Both the position numbers and the translations under genes were made by a program. A DNA stretch of 64,000 bases from Streptomyces endocoffeicus (lineage in GTDB: Bacteria; Actinomycetota; Actinomycetes; Streptomycetales; Streptomycetaceae): positions 558,001 to 622,000 of the forward strand of contig NZ_JAERRG010000002.1 of the NCBI RefSeq assembly GCF_016741935.1, read 5' to 3'. Positions 27,691-35,838 of this stretch are shown piece after piece. The first letter of the stretch is position 1, and each line of letters starts with the position of its first letter. The notes beneath the pieces are model-generated. The model had not been told where the DNA came from and ran no database searches. It saw nothing but the letters and a program-made list of their open reading frames with translations.

Positions 27691-28740
27691 ATGACACTGT
27701 TCGAGCATCCGTTCGTCGCGGCTGGTTCCGCCACCCCGCCCGTGGACGACACGGCACGGATGATGCAGAGGTTCACGGGATACTGGGTCACACAGATGGT
27801 GCGTACCGCGGCCGAATTGCGCATCGCCGACCACCTCCACCCGGATGGCGCCACCTCCGCCGAGGTGGCCGAGGCGGAGTCGCTGGACCCCGCCTCGACG
27901 TTCCGGTTCCTGCGGGCGTGTGCCTCGCTCGGCCTGGCCGCATCGGCGGACGGGAAGCGGTTCGAGAGCACGTCCCTGCTCGACACCTTGCGTACCGACA
28001 ACCCCGGCTCCCTGCGTGATCTGGCGCTGTGGGGCGGTACCGAATCGCACTGGCTGCCGTGGGGACGGCTCGCCGACGCGATACGCACCGGCACCCCCCA
28101 GGCGCGGGCCGCCCTCGGCGCGCCGGTCTTCGACTGGCTCGCCACCCAGCCGCGCGAGGCGGAGATCTTCACCAACGCCATGACCGCCATGACACATAAC
28201 CTGGCCCACCGACTGGCCGATGTGATCGACATCAAGGACGCCGAGGTCGCCGTGGATGTCGGCGGCGCCGGCGGAAACCTCGTCCAGACCCTCATGCGGC
28301 GCCATCCCGGATTGACCGGGAAGGTGCTCGACCTTCCCCGCGTGGGCGCCGACGCGGACGCCTCGGCGGAGAAGCTCGGTGTCGCGGACCGGTTCACGTT
28401 CGTCGGCGGTGACTTCTTCGACCAGGTGCCGTCCGGCGATCTGCACCTGCTGAAGTTCGTTCTCCACGACTGGGACGACGACTCCTGCGTACGCATCCTG
28501 CGCAACTGCCGGGAAGCGCTCGAGCCCGGTGGCCGGGTGCTGGTGATGGAACTCCTCGTCGACGAGGTGGGCAAGCCGGGTCTGGAGCCGCTGATGGACA
28601 TGAACATGAGAGCGCTGCTGACCGGACGGGAGCGCAGCGCCGACGAGTTCGGGGCCGTATTCGACCGGGCCGGTCTGCGGCTCGTCTCGGTGACGCCTTC
28701 CGCGTCCCTGCTCTCCGTGCTGGAGGCCGTGCCCGTCTGA
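27691..28740 (+). CDS. O-methyltransferase, family 2 (acetylserotonin/hydroxyneurosporene type)
   Basis: The protein has 349 residues. An N-terminal winged-helix dimer domain (FTGYWVTQMVRTAAELRIADHL) precedes a SAM-binding domain with VDVGGAGGNLVQTL, VLDLPRV, DFFDQVPSGDLHLLKFVLHDWDD (catalytic-type HDWDDD) and the methyltransferase end motif. This family methylates phenolic hydroxyls in natural products. There are no other biosynthetic genes next to it. ATG 27691 is preferred over 27670. Confidence 0.93.
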   Translation: MTLFEHPFVAAGSATPPVDDTARMMQRFTGYWVTQMVRTAAELRIADHLHPDGATSAEVAEAESLDPASTFRFLRACASLGLAASADGKRFESTSLLDTLRTDNPGSLRDLALWGGTESHWLPWGRLADAIRTGTPQARAALGAPVFDWLATQPREAEIFTNAMTAMTHNLAHRLADVIDIKDAEVAVDVGGAGGNLVQTLMRRHPGLTGKVLDLPRVGADADASAEKLGVADRFTFVGGDFFDQVPSGDLHLLKFVLHDWDDDSCVRILRNCREALEPGGRVLVMELLVDEVGKPGLEPLMDMNMRALLTGRERSADEFGAVFDRAGLRLVSVTPSASLLSVLEAVPV

Positions 28741-28775
28741 CGCCCCGTTGTCGGCGACGATCCGCCAGAAGGACC

Positions 28776-28979
28776 CTAGTCCCGGAACGAACCGTCCGCC
28801 CTGCGGGCGTGCCTGGACAGCAGGTGCTTGCACTGCGGGCAGTGCCGCCTGAACCCCTTCTTGACCAGATAGCTGATGCCGATCGTCACCACATGCATCA
28901 GCCCCACCGCCGCGTTCTGGAGCAGCCGCCCCAGCCACGACCTCGTACATGTCTCACAGTCCCGGCAACCGGCCGCCAT
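28776..28979 (-). CDS. Small protein with two CxxC pairs flanking an amphipathic helix
   Basis: The protein has 67 residues starting MAAGCRDCETCTRSWLG. Cysteine pairs CRDCETC at the N-terminus and CPQC at the C-terminus flank a hydrophobic stretch (LLQNAAVGLMHVVTIGISYLV). The layout recalls LITAF-like monotopic membrane zinc domains, in which two CxxC knuckles sandwich a membrane-inserting helix, but I cannot confirm the family. GAGGGG is upstream of ATG 28979. Confidence 0.6.
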   Translation of the reverse strand: MAAGCRDCETCTRSWLGRLLQNAAVGLMHVVTIGISYLVKKGFRRHCPQCKHLLSRHARRADGSFRD

Positions 28980-29291
28980 GGCATATCCCCTCAACTCGTC
29001 GCTGACCTGCCCCGCACCACCAGTGTGCGCAATGGAGAACGCCGCCGAGCCGCCAACTGCCGTCCCTCCGCGGGGTTGTGACCGGCACAGATCGCACCCG
29101 GCACACGGCTGTGACATCGCGGCGGCGACGTCGCGATCGGCTCGGCGCCGACACCCCGCCGGTGAGGCTGGAGCACGGCCGGGACCGTCGGTTCGGGCTC
29201 AGGCGCGGCCACCCGCTGCCGCGCATCCGCTGACACCCTCACGCGAGGCGTGTCCAGAAGCCGCATTCGGCAGTCCGTCGTGTGCGCGCTC
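28980..29291. other. Gene-free region upstream of the sugar dehydrogenase gene
   Basis: About 310 bp; no gene or hairpin recognised. Confidence 0.4.
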
Positions 29292-29339
29292 TTGACATGG
29301 ACGCGCCGCCGCCCATAACTGTTAGGAATCTTTCCTAAC
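29292..29339 (+). promoter_or_regulatory. Promoter with overlapping palindromic operator for the sugar dehydrogenase gene
   Basis: TTGACA at 29292-29297 and CATAAC at 29314-29319 are 16 bp apart. The palindrome GTTAGGA-atctt-TCCTAAC at 29321-29339 lies at or just after the start point, where a repressor would block transcription. From memory, similar GTTAGGAAA/TTTCCTAAC elements precede secreted carbohydrate-active genes of Streptomyces. Confidence 0.6.
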
Positions 29340-29361
29340 ATTCGAGAGCGGGAGGATCCCT

Positions 29362-32300
29362 GTGGCACCCTTCCACCGCGGACCGCGCCGAGCGGTCGGC
29401 GCCTTACTGGCCGCGGCCACCGCGGCCTTGACCATCGCGCTGCCCAATCTCAGCGCGGCCCAGCCCGCTGTGGCCCAGCCCGCCGCGGCCCAGCCCTCCG
29501 GCGCGAGGGCCGCCCCCGCGCCTGTGCGGTACGAGGCCGAGTCCGCGGTCATCTCCGAGGGCGCGGCCGAGTCCAACCACGGCGGCTACTCCGGCTCCGG
29601 ATTCGTGAACTTCGACAACGCGGCCGGGACCTACGTCGAGTTCACGGTGAACGCCCCGGCCGCGGGCAGCGCCACCCTGAGCCTCGGCTACGCCAACGGC
29701 ACGGCCGCCGACCGCCCGCTGGACATCGCCGTCAACGGCGACCAGGCGGCGGACGACCTGGCGTTCCCGTCCACCGGCTCCTGGACCGACTGGGAGTCCG
29801 TGACCACCACGGTCACCCTCAAGGCGGGCAGCAACACCATCCGCACCACCTCGGCGGCGGCCGAGGGCGGGCCCAACCTCGACTACATCGATGTCACCGC
29901 AGCCGACGGACCGGCCGGAACGGACTACGAGGCCGAGTCCGCCAAGATCTCCCAGGGCGCCGTGGAGTCCAACCACGCCGGCCACTCCGGCACCGGATTC
30001 GTGAACTTCGACGTCGTCACGGGCGCGTACGTCGAATTCACCGTCGACGCGGCACAGGCCGGCCCCGCCCGGCTCGACTTCCGCTACGCCAGCGCCTCCG
30101 CCGACCGCCCGCTCGACATCGCCGTCAACGGCGGCAGCGTCGCCGACGACCTTTCCTTCCCGGCGACCGGCGCCTGGACCACCTGGCGGGCGGTCAGCGT
30201 GAACGCCACGCTCAAGGCCGGTGGCAACACGGTCCGCGCGACCACCTCCGGCGCCGACGGCCCCAACCTCGACAAGCTGACCGTCACCCCGACCGGCCCC
30301 GCCGACACCGAGCGGCCGACCGCCCCCGCGAATCTGCGCAAGGACAAGGAGCCGACGGCCACCACCGTCTCGCTGGCCTGGGGCGCGGCCACCGACAACG
30401 TGGGTGTCACCGGCTACGACATCTATCAGCACGGCCAGTTGATGAAGAAGGTCGGCGCGGACGTCCTCGCGGCGACCGTCGAGAACCTCGACCCCGAGAC
30501 CTCGTACGACTGGACCGTCTTCGCGCGGGACGCGGCCGGGAACGCCTCGGAGGCCTCCAACGCCGTCACCATCGCGACCCTGCCCGCGCCACCGGACACC
30601 GAGCCGCCGACCGCCCCGGCCAACCTGACCTCCCCGTCGAAGACGGCCACGACCGTCGATCTGGCCTGGTCCGCGTCCAGCGACAACGTCAAGGTCACCG
30701 GCTACGAGATCTACCGCGACGGTGTCCTCTCCGGCACCTCCGAGACCACCTCCACCAGCGTCGCGGGCCTGACCCCGGACACCGCGTACGCCTTCAAGGT
30801 CCGGGCGTACGACCTCAAGGGCAACAAGTCCCCCTTCACCCCCGAGATCACGGTGACCACCTCCGGAACCCAGCCGGGCGGCACCCCCGACCCCGGCACG
30901 GTCAGCACCATCGCGAGCGGGGTGGACGTGGCCTGGGGCCTCGGCTTCCTGCCCGACGGCACCGGCATCTTCACCGAGCGCAACACCTTCAACGTCTACA
31001 AGCTGACCAAGTCCGGCACCAAGACCCTCGTCGGCAAGGTGCCCAACTCCCAGACCACCGGCGGCGAGGGCGGCCTGCTGGGCCTCGAGGTCTCCCCGAC
31101 CTTCACCACCGACCACTACCTCTACTTCGTCCACACCTCCAGCGAGGGCAACCGCATCGCCCGCATGACGCTGGAGAACAACACCCTCAGCGGCTACAAG
31201 GTGCTGCTCCAGGGCATGGAGAAGAGCCGCTACCACAACGGCGGACGGCTGCGCTTCGGCCCTGACGGCAAGCTGTACGCCTCCATGGGCGACGCCCAGA
31301 CCGAGTCGCGGGCCCAGGACCGGAACTCGCTCAACGGCAAGATCCTCAGGATCAACCCCGACGGCTCGATCCCGTCCGACAACCCCTTCGGCAACGCCGT
31401 CTGGTCCCTCGGCCACCGCAATCCGCAGGGCCTGGACTTCGACTCCAAGGGCCGCCTGTGGGAGTCCGAGTTCGGCAACAGCGTCATGGACGAGGTCAAC
31501 CTCATCCAGAAGGGCGGCAACTACGGCTGGCCCAACTGCGAGGGCACCGAGGGCGACTGCTCCGGCTCCGGCTACATCGCGCCGAAGAAGACCTGGCCGA
31601 CCTCCTCGGCCTCGCCCAGCGGGCTGACGATCATCAATGACCATGTCTTCGTCGCCACCACCGTGGGGAAGCGCGTCTACCGGATGCGGATCGACTCCTC
31701 GTCGAACCTCGTCGAGCAGAAGACGTACTTCCAGGGCACCTACGACCGGCTGCGTACGGTCGAGGTCGACCACGACGGCGACATCTGGCTCACCACCTCC
31801 ACCGACAAGGACGGCACGGACGGCAACGACCGCATCCTGCGGATCGACATCGTCTACTCGGACGACGGCACGGCCGGTGACTTCAAGCTCAGCAGCGGAG
31901 CCTTCAACGACAACGCGACCATCCCGGCACGCCACACCTGTGCCGGGGACGGAACGGTCGGCCAGGACCCCTCGCCCCCGCTGGCCTGGGGCGCCGGAAC
32001 CACCGGCGCGCGCGGCTGGGCCATCGTCTTCGCCGATGTCGCGAACGGCGGCAACAAGCTCCACTGGGCGATCTGGGACCTCCCGGCGGCCAAGCTGTCA
32101 CTGCCCGAGGCGCTGGGGTCCGGCTTCAACGTCCCGGGCCAGGGTGGCGCCAAGCAGAAGGCCATGGGCAGCGGCGCCAACGCCCAGCAGTACTTCGGGC
32201 CCTGCCCCGGCGGTTCGACGCATCCGTACACGTTCACGCTCTACGCGCTGAACACGGCGACCGTGCCCGGGATCGACTCCGGCTCGTCGATGGCCCAGAT

Positions 32301-32370
32301 CGAAACGGCGATCAAGAACGCGAGCACGGCGAAGGTGGCGCTGCGCGGCAACTCGAACGCGAGCACGTAG
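29362..32370 (+). CDS. Secreted PQQ-type sugar dehydrogenase with CBM, FN3 and PEBP domains
   Basis: The protein has 1002 residues. Signal peptide at about 1-33. Two CBM35/6-like modules start with YEAESA at about 55 and 188. Two FN3 domains start with PTAPANL at about 316 and 413. A six-bladed soluble glucose/sorbosone dehydrogenase domain (GSDH, about 510-835) carries GEGGLLGLEVSPTF, the RYHNGGRLRFGPDGKLYASMGD block with the base His, and GHRNPQGLDF. A YbhB/PEBP-like domain (about 838-1000) carries CAGDGTVGQDPSPPLAW and HWAIWDLP. GTG 29362 has GGAGG upstream. It probably oxidises a sugar at a polysaccharide surface. Confidence 0.92.
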   Translation: MAPFHRGPRRAVGALLAAATAALTIALPNLSAAQPAVAQPAAAQPSGARAAPAPVRYEAESAVISEGAAESNHGGYSGSGFVNFDNAAGTYVEFTVNAPAAGSATLSLGYANGTAADRPLDIAVNGDQAADDLAFPSTGSWTDWESVTTTVTLKAGSNTIRTTSAAAEGGPNLDYIDVTAADGPAGTDYEAESAKISQGAVESNHAGHSGTGFVNFDVVTGAYVEFTVDAAQAGPARLDFRYASASADRPLDIAVNGGSVADDLSFPATGAWTTWRAVSVNATLKAGGNTVRATTSGADGPNLDKLTVTPTGPADTERPTAPANLRKDKEPTATTVSLAWGAATDNVGVTGYDIYQHGQLMKKVGADVLAATVENLDPETSYDWTVFARDAAGNASEASNAVTIATLPAPPDTEPPTAPANLTSPSKTATTVDLAWSASSDNVKVTGYEIYRDGVLSGTSETTSTSVAGLTPDTAYAFKVRAYDLKGNKSPFTPEITVTTSGTQPGGTPDPGTVSTIASGVDVAWGLGFLPDGTGIFTERNTFNVYKLTKSGTKTLVGKVPNSQTTGGEGGLLGLEVSPTFTTDHYLYFVHTSSEGNRIARMTLENNTLSGYKVLLQGMEKSRYHNGGRLRFGPDGKLYASMGDAQTESRAQDRNSLNGKILRINPDGSIPSDNPFGNAVWSLGHRNPQGLDFDSKGRLWESEFGNSVMDEVNLIQKGGNYGWPNCEGTEGDCSGSGYIAPKKTWPTSSASPSGLTIINDHVFVATTVGKRVYRMRIDSSSNLVEQKTYFQGTYDRLRTVEVDHDGDIWLTTSTDKDGTDGNDRILRIDIVYSDDGTAGDFKLSSGAFNDNATIPARHTCAGDGTVGQDPSPPLAWGAGTTGARGWAIVFADVANGGNKLHWAIWDLPAAKLSLPEALGSGFNVPGQGGAKQKAMGSGANAQQYFGPCPGGSTHPYTFTLYALNTATVPGIDSGSSMAQIETAIKNASTAKVALRGNSNAST

Positions 32371-32386
32371 CTGTTGCGGTGACGTA

Positions 32387-32434
32387 GGGGTGGCCGGAGG
32401 GGCCCGACGCGATCCGGTCCTCTCCGGCCACCCC
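32387..32434. terminator. Bidirectional hairpin between convergent genes
   Basis: Stem ggggtggccggag/ctccggccacccc (13 bp) lies 16 bp past the sugar dehydrogenase stop and faces the MerR gene. Confidence 0.65.
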
Positions 32435-32525
32435 ACTCACATAGGAGCGCTCGCGCGCACCATGAGCGTGCCGACGTCCGGCATGGGCGTCCTCCGGGGT
32501 GGGCGGCGCGCCCCACAGGAGACCC

Positions 32526-33182
32526 TCAGGCTGTTGTCCCGCGCTCAGGCGGCTTGTCCGTGCCGGGCAGCTTCGCCGAGGCGTCCGCATGGGCGAGCCG
32601 CCGCAACGCGCTGAACACCGCCTCGCCCAGAACGGTTCCGACCACCACACCCTCCACCATGTTTTCGACCGCCGCCAGCCGGCCCACGTACGCGAGATCG
32701 GCGCGGGCGACCTGCTCGGCGGCGTCCGCGTAGTCCTCGAGCACTTCGATGAACGCTCCGTGTCCCAACCGGTCCATCGCGGCGAGGGCCTTTGCCAGGT
32801 CGGCCGCGGCGGGATCTGACTCACCCGCCGGCCATCCCCGCCTGGAGATGAGGTCTGCGACGGCGGCATGCGCGACCGCGGACGCTGCGTCGTCGTGCTC
32901 GCTGCGTGCGGTGCCGAGGCGATCCGCGGCGGCGCCGAGCACCTTGTGCAGGGGACGCGCCGGATCGTCGACGGCCGCCAGAACCTCCGTGATTTCGGCC
33001 AGCTTCAAGCCGCCCACATCGAGCAGTGCACGGATCAGCTGTAGCCGACGCTCGTGCGTCTCATCGTAAGTCGCCTGATTCGGGCTGGTCAGCTCGCCCG
33101 GGGGCAGCAGTCCTTCGCGAACGTAGTACTTGATGGTCGGCACCGACACCCCGGTTCGGCGACTCAACTCCCTGACGCGCAC
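32526..33182 (-). CDS. MerR-family transcriptional regulator
   Basis: The protein has 218 residues; GTG start. The N-terminal winged helix is VRELSRRTGVSVPTIKYYVREGLLPPGE, followed by a coiled-coil dimer helix, then a long helical ligand-binding domain with no clear metal-binding cysteines. It therefore probably senses an organic ligand. It is divergent from a membrane protein/Aba4 operon, with a GATAGCGG palindrome between. Confidence 0.92.
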   Translation of the reverse strand: MRVRELSRRTGVSVPTIKYYVREGLLPPGELTSPNQATYDETHERRLQLIRALLDVGGLKLAEITEVLAAVDDPARPLHKVLGAAADRLGTARSEHDDAASAVAHAAVADLISRRGWPAGESDPAAADLAKALAAMDRLGHGAFIEVLEDYADAAEQVARADLAYVGRLAAVENMVEGVVVGTVLGEAVFSALRRLAHADASAKLPGTDKPPERGTTA

Positions 33183-33266
33183 TGTCGGTTCACTCCTCGT
33201 CCTCCGTCGTGCCCACCCGCGCCGGCCCTTGCCAGTCGCCTCCCATGATAGATACTGGCGCTATCG

Positions 33267-33288
33267 GATAGCGGATAGTGCCGCTATC
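33267..33288. promoter_or_regulatory. Palindromic operator, probably MerR site
   Basis: GATAGCGG-6 bp-CCGCTATC, a perfect inverted repeat, lies 26 bp before the membrane-protein start. A further GATA/TATC half pair lies at 33247-33265. MerR proteins bind between -35 and -10. Confidence 0.65.
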
Positions 33289-33313
33289 TGTTTTACTCTC
33301 GGGAGGGATAGCT

Positions 33314-34306
33314 GTGCCTTCATTGCGTCCGTCTTCGTGGCCGTCGTCGTCGTGGGGGTCGGTTCCATGGCGGTCATGGCACCGACCACTGGTGATGTTC
33401 TCGGCGGCGATGGCGATCATGGCGGTCATATCCAGTGTGGGGCTCGTCGTCGACGACCGCGTTGTGGCGGGTGCGCCGGTCTGGTCCAAACCTTTCAAGT
33501 TCTCGGTCTCATTCGTGGCCTACTGCCTCTCTCTGGCCTGGGCACTGTCACTACTCACCCGTGGCCGACGTGTGGGCTGGTGGGCCGGGACCGTTGTGTC
33601 GGCGGCGTCTCTCGTCGAGATGGCGATCATCACCGGGCAGGCGGCACGCGGGAGGCGCAGCCACTTCAACCGTGAGACGCCCTTCGACGAGGCACTGTTC
33701 AACGCGATGGCGGTGACGGTCGTCATCCTGTGGCTCGGCATGCTCGTGATCGCCGTGGTGCTGCTCCGCACCCGGATCACCGACCGTGCGTCCGCGTGGG
33801 CGTTGCGCTCCGGCATTATCCTGGCGCTGGCCGGCGCCGCTGTCGGATTCCTGATGACGCAGCCCGCGCCGGGGCAGCGGCGCGGCGTCTCCAAGGTGGT
33901 CGGCGCGCACAGCGTGGGCGTGCCGGACGGCGGTCCCTCGATGCCGCTGACCGGCTGGTCGACGACCGGCGGCGATCTGCGGATCCCGCACTTCTTCGGC
34001 ATGCACGCGCTGCAACTCCTCCCGCTGCTGGTCATGGTGGTGGCGGCCCTCGCGCCACGCTTCGCCCGTCTCGCGGACGACCGGGTACGGCTGCGCCTGG
34101 TGCTGCTGGCCTCGGGGGTGTACGCCGCCGCCTTCGCCCTGGTTCTCTGGCAGGCGCTGCGGGGCCAGGCGCTGATCCATCCGGACGGCGTGACGCTGGG
34201 GCTGGCCGGCCTGATCCTGGTGGCCGCCGTTCTCGGCACGTACGGATCTCTCCGCGTGCCAACTCACCGTCGCGCTCGGGCGCATGAGGCCGGGCTTGTG
34301 TCATGA
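33314..34306 (+). CDS. Multi-pass membrane protein of unknown function
   Basis: The protein has 330 residues. GTG 33314 follows GGGAGGG. About eight hydrophobic helices are seen between residues 25 and 310, with the segments VWSKPFKFSVSFVAYCLSLAW and IPHFFGMHALQLLPLLVMV. The family is not recognised by name. Its stop overlaps the start of the Aba4-like gene (ATGA), so the two are coupled and probably act together. Divergent MerR control is likely. Confidence 0.75.
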   Translation: MPSLRPSSWPSSSWGSVPWRSWHRPLVMFSAAMAIMAVISSVGLVVDDRVVAGAPVWSKPFKFSVSFVAYCLSLAWALSLLTRGRRVGWWAGTVVSAASLVEMAIITGQAARGRRSHFNRETPFDEALFNAMAVTVVILWLGMLVIAVVLLRTRITDRASAWALRSGIILALAGAAVGFLMTQPAPGQRRGVSKVVGAHSVGVPDGGPSMPLTGWSTTGGDLRIPHFFGMHALQLLPLLVMVVAALAPRFARLADDRVRLRLVLLASGVYAAAFALVLWQALRGQALIHPDGVTLGLAGLILVAAVLGTYGSLRVPTHRRARAHEAGLVS

Positions 34307-34770
34307 CCGGATTCCTCTTCGAGCTCTCCTTCTGGCTGGCCGCACCAGTGTGGCTGCTCATGATCTTCGCCCCGGGGTGGAGTGTGACCGCCCGCATAGC
34401 CGGGTCACCGCTGACAGTGGTGCCCGTGCTGCTCGTCTATCTCACGCTCGCCATCCCGGCGTTCCCCGAACTCTGGGCCGCGGTCAGTCGACCCGACATT
34501 GACGCCTTCCGTGAACTGACGGCACGCGCGGACGGCGCGGGAGCCGTCTGGGTGCAGGTCATCGCCTGGGATCTGCTGATCGGGCAGTGGATGTACCGGG
34601 AGGCCAGGAGGCTTGGGATCTCGGCTCTGCTGATGGGGCCACTGCTGGCCTTCACGATCCTGCTGTCGCCGTTCGGGCTACTGGTGTTCCTGGGGCTGCG
34701 CGCGTGGAGTTCACGGCGTGCGACCCGCGACGGCTTCGCGGTTGCCGCGTCGGGTGGGCCGCGTCATTGA
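34303..34770 (+). CDS. Aba4-like membrane protein (DUF4281)
   Basis: The protein has 155 residues with four hydrophobic segments. The pattern LAAPVWLLMIFAPGWSVTARI, YLTLAIPAFPELW, RPDIDAFRELTAR and the conserved AWDLLIGQWMYREARR match the abscisic-acid-deficient 4 (ABA4) family. Plant ABA4 acts in neoxanthin formation; the bacterial role is unknown. There are no carotenoid genes here. The stop lies in a 19-bp tandem repeat. Confidence 0.85.
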   Translation: MTGFLFELSFWLAAPVWLLMIFAPGWSVTARIAGSPLTVVPVLLVYLTLAIPAFPELWAAVSRPDIDAFRELTARADGAGAVWVQVIAWDLLIGQWMYREARRLGISALLMGPLLAFTILLSPFGLLVFLGLRAWSSRRATRDGFAVAASGGPRH

Positions 34771-34802
34771 CGGTCGTGCACCACATTGACGGTCGTGCAC
34801 CA
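34765..34802 (+). repeat. 19-bp tandem duplication over the Aba4 stop codon
   Basis: The unit cattgacggtcgtgcacca occurs exactly twice, at 34765 and 34784; the first copy contains the TGA stop. Confidence 0.85.
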
Positions 34803-34834
34803 CGGGACTGATGTGGGAACCAGTTCCGTGGTGC
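34797..34834 (+). terminator. Hairpin after the Aba4-like gene
   Basis: 14-bp stem with one G-U pair and a 10-nt loop. Part of it, GGAACCAGTTCC at 34816-34827, is itself a palindrome resembling the site at 40744 and could be an operator for the next operon. Confidence 0.55.
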
Positions 34835-34952
34835 GCGCACCACACGCTCCGACACCTCCCCGTCGGCGCCGCAGCCGTGGCATGCCTGACACCTCATGTG
34901 CCATCCTTAAGATGATGAACAGTCAGTGACGCTGGGGCTACGGAAGGGATTG

Positions 34953-35222
34953 ATGACCCGTCTTTGGGAGGCTGACCCGTCGGCGTTATTCGCCAAGCGT
35001 CTGGGAAAGTCAGCGGCAGAGCTTGGCAACTCTGAGGACGAGGAAAAGTGCCCGGACATCTGGCAGCTTGACAATGGTCATATCGCCGTAATCGGCCGCG
35101 ACCTCACTGCCATCTATGCCTCACGTTTACCGACTGGTGTGTCCATCGGGCCCGACGAGCGGCTGGTTGTGATTCCCGGAAAGATGCTCAGTGCGGCAAA
35201 GGAAGATATTCCCGATGCTTGA
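34953..35222 (+). CDS. Small hypothetical protein of the DUF6879 operon
   Basis: The protein has 89 residues; ATG 34953 has GGAAGGG upstream. It begins MTRLWEADPSALFAKRLGK and has a central CPDIWQLDNGHIAVIGRDLT strand pair. Such proteins precede DUF6879 genes in actinomycetes. The start of the next gene overlaps its end by 8 bp. Function is not known. Confidence 0.7.
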   Translation: MTRLWEADPSALFAKRLGKSAAELGNSEDEEKCPDIWQLDNGHIAVIGRDLTAIYASRLPTGVSIGPDERLVVIPGKMLSAAKEDIPDA

Positions 35223-35838
35223 TCTTCGTGCCCCAGCGCTCCCGGCCGAACAAGGCGAACCACTCGATGACGACGCCTACGTCAGTGACTTCCGAGCGCG
35301 ACGCAAAGCTATCCGTCACGGCGAGTCCTGGAAGTTGGAACGGCTCCAGCACTTCGAAGAGAAGGACAGCCCCACCCGGGACGCGCTGCGTCGAGGTGAC
35401 TGGGATGAAGCGCTCCGGCTCTTCGAGACGAAGCGCGAGGCAGCGCAAAAGGCGGCTGAAGAGGACCGGCGGAACGGCTCTCCGTTCCATCGCTTGCGCG
35501 TGGTGGAAGAGCCACTGACGCCATACATGCAATGGGAGCTGCACTCGCTCCACGTCCGTGCGGAAGCCGGGCACCCCACCCGTGTGCTGCCCGCGAAGGA
35601 AGTCGCCGCCGCTGAGATCGATCACCTTCTGCCCGAGTTCGTCATCCTCGACAATCTCACCCTTTATGGGATTCTCTACACCGAGACCGGAGCCTTCGAG
35701 AGTGCCCGCCGTTTCACCGACCCCGAGATCGTAAAGCCTTGGGTGACCTATGTGAAACAGGCTTGGGTCGTAGCGGAGGATATTCGGACCTACTTCGAGC
35801 GTGCGGTGGCACATCTTCCACCGCCCCCGGCGGCATGA
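35215..35838 (+). CDS. DUF6879 family protein
   Basis: The protein has 207 residues. ATG 35215 has AAGGAAG upstream and overlaps the previous gene. The core RLRVVEEPLTPYMQWELHSLHVRAEAG and the end-region WVVAEDIRTYFERAV match DUF6879, a helical family of actinobacterial regulatory clusters with XRE/DUF397 neighbours. Its stop overlaps the ATG of the STAND pseudogene (ATGA). Confidence 0.8.
   Translation: MLDLRAPALPAEQGEPLDDDAYVSDFRARRKAIRHGESWKLERLQHFEEKDSPTRDALRRGDWDEALRLFETKREAAQKAAEEDRRNGSPFHRLRVVEEPLTPYMQWELHSLHVRAEAGHPTRVLPAKEVAAAEIDHLLPEFVILDNLTLYGILYTETGAFESARRFTDPEIVKPWVTYVKQAWVVAEDIRTYFERAVAHLPPPPAA

Noticed and set aside
29404..32064. 886-codon minus-strand open frame
   Set aside because: Antisense to the sugar dehydrogenase gene whose domains are clear; Gly/Val/Arg-rich shadow sequence.
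34797..34834. Considered as only an operator for the DUF6879 operon
   Set aside because: The long stem directly after the Aba4 stop fits a terminator better; the inner GGAACCAGTTCC is noted as a possible double use.
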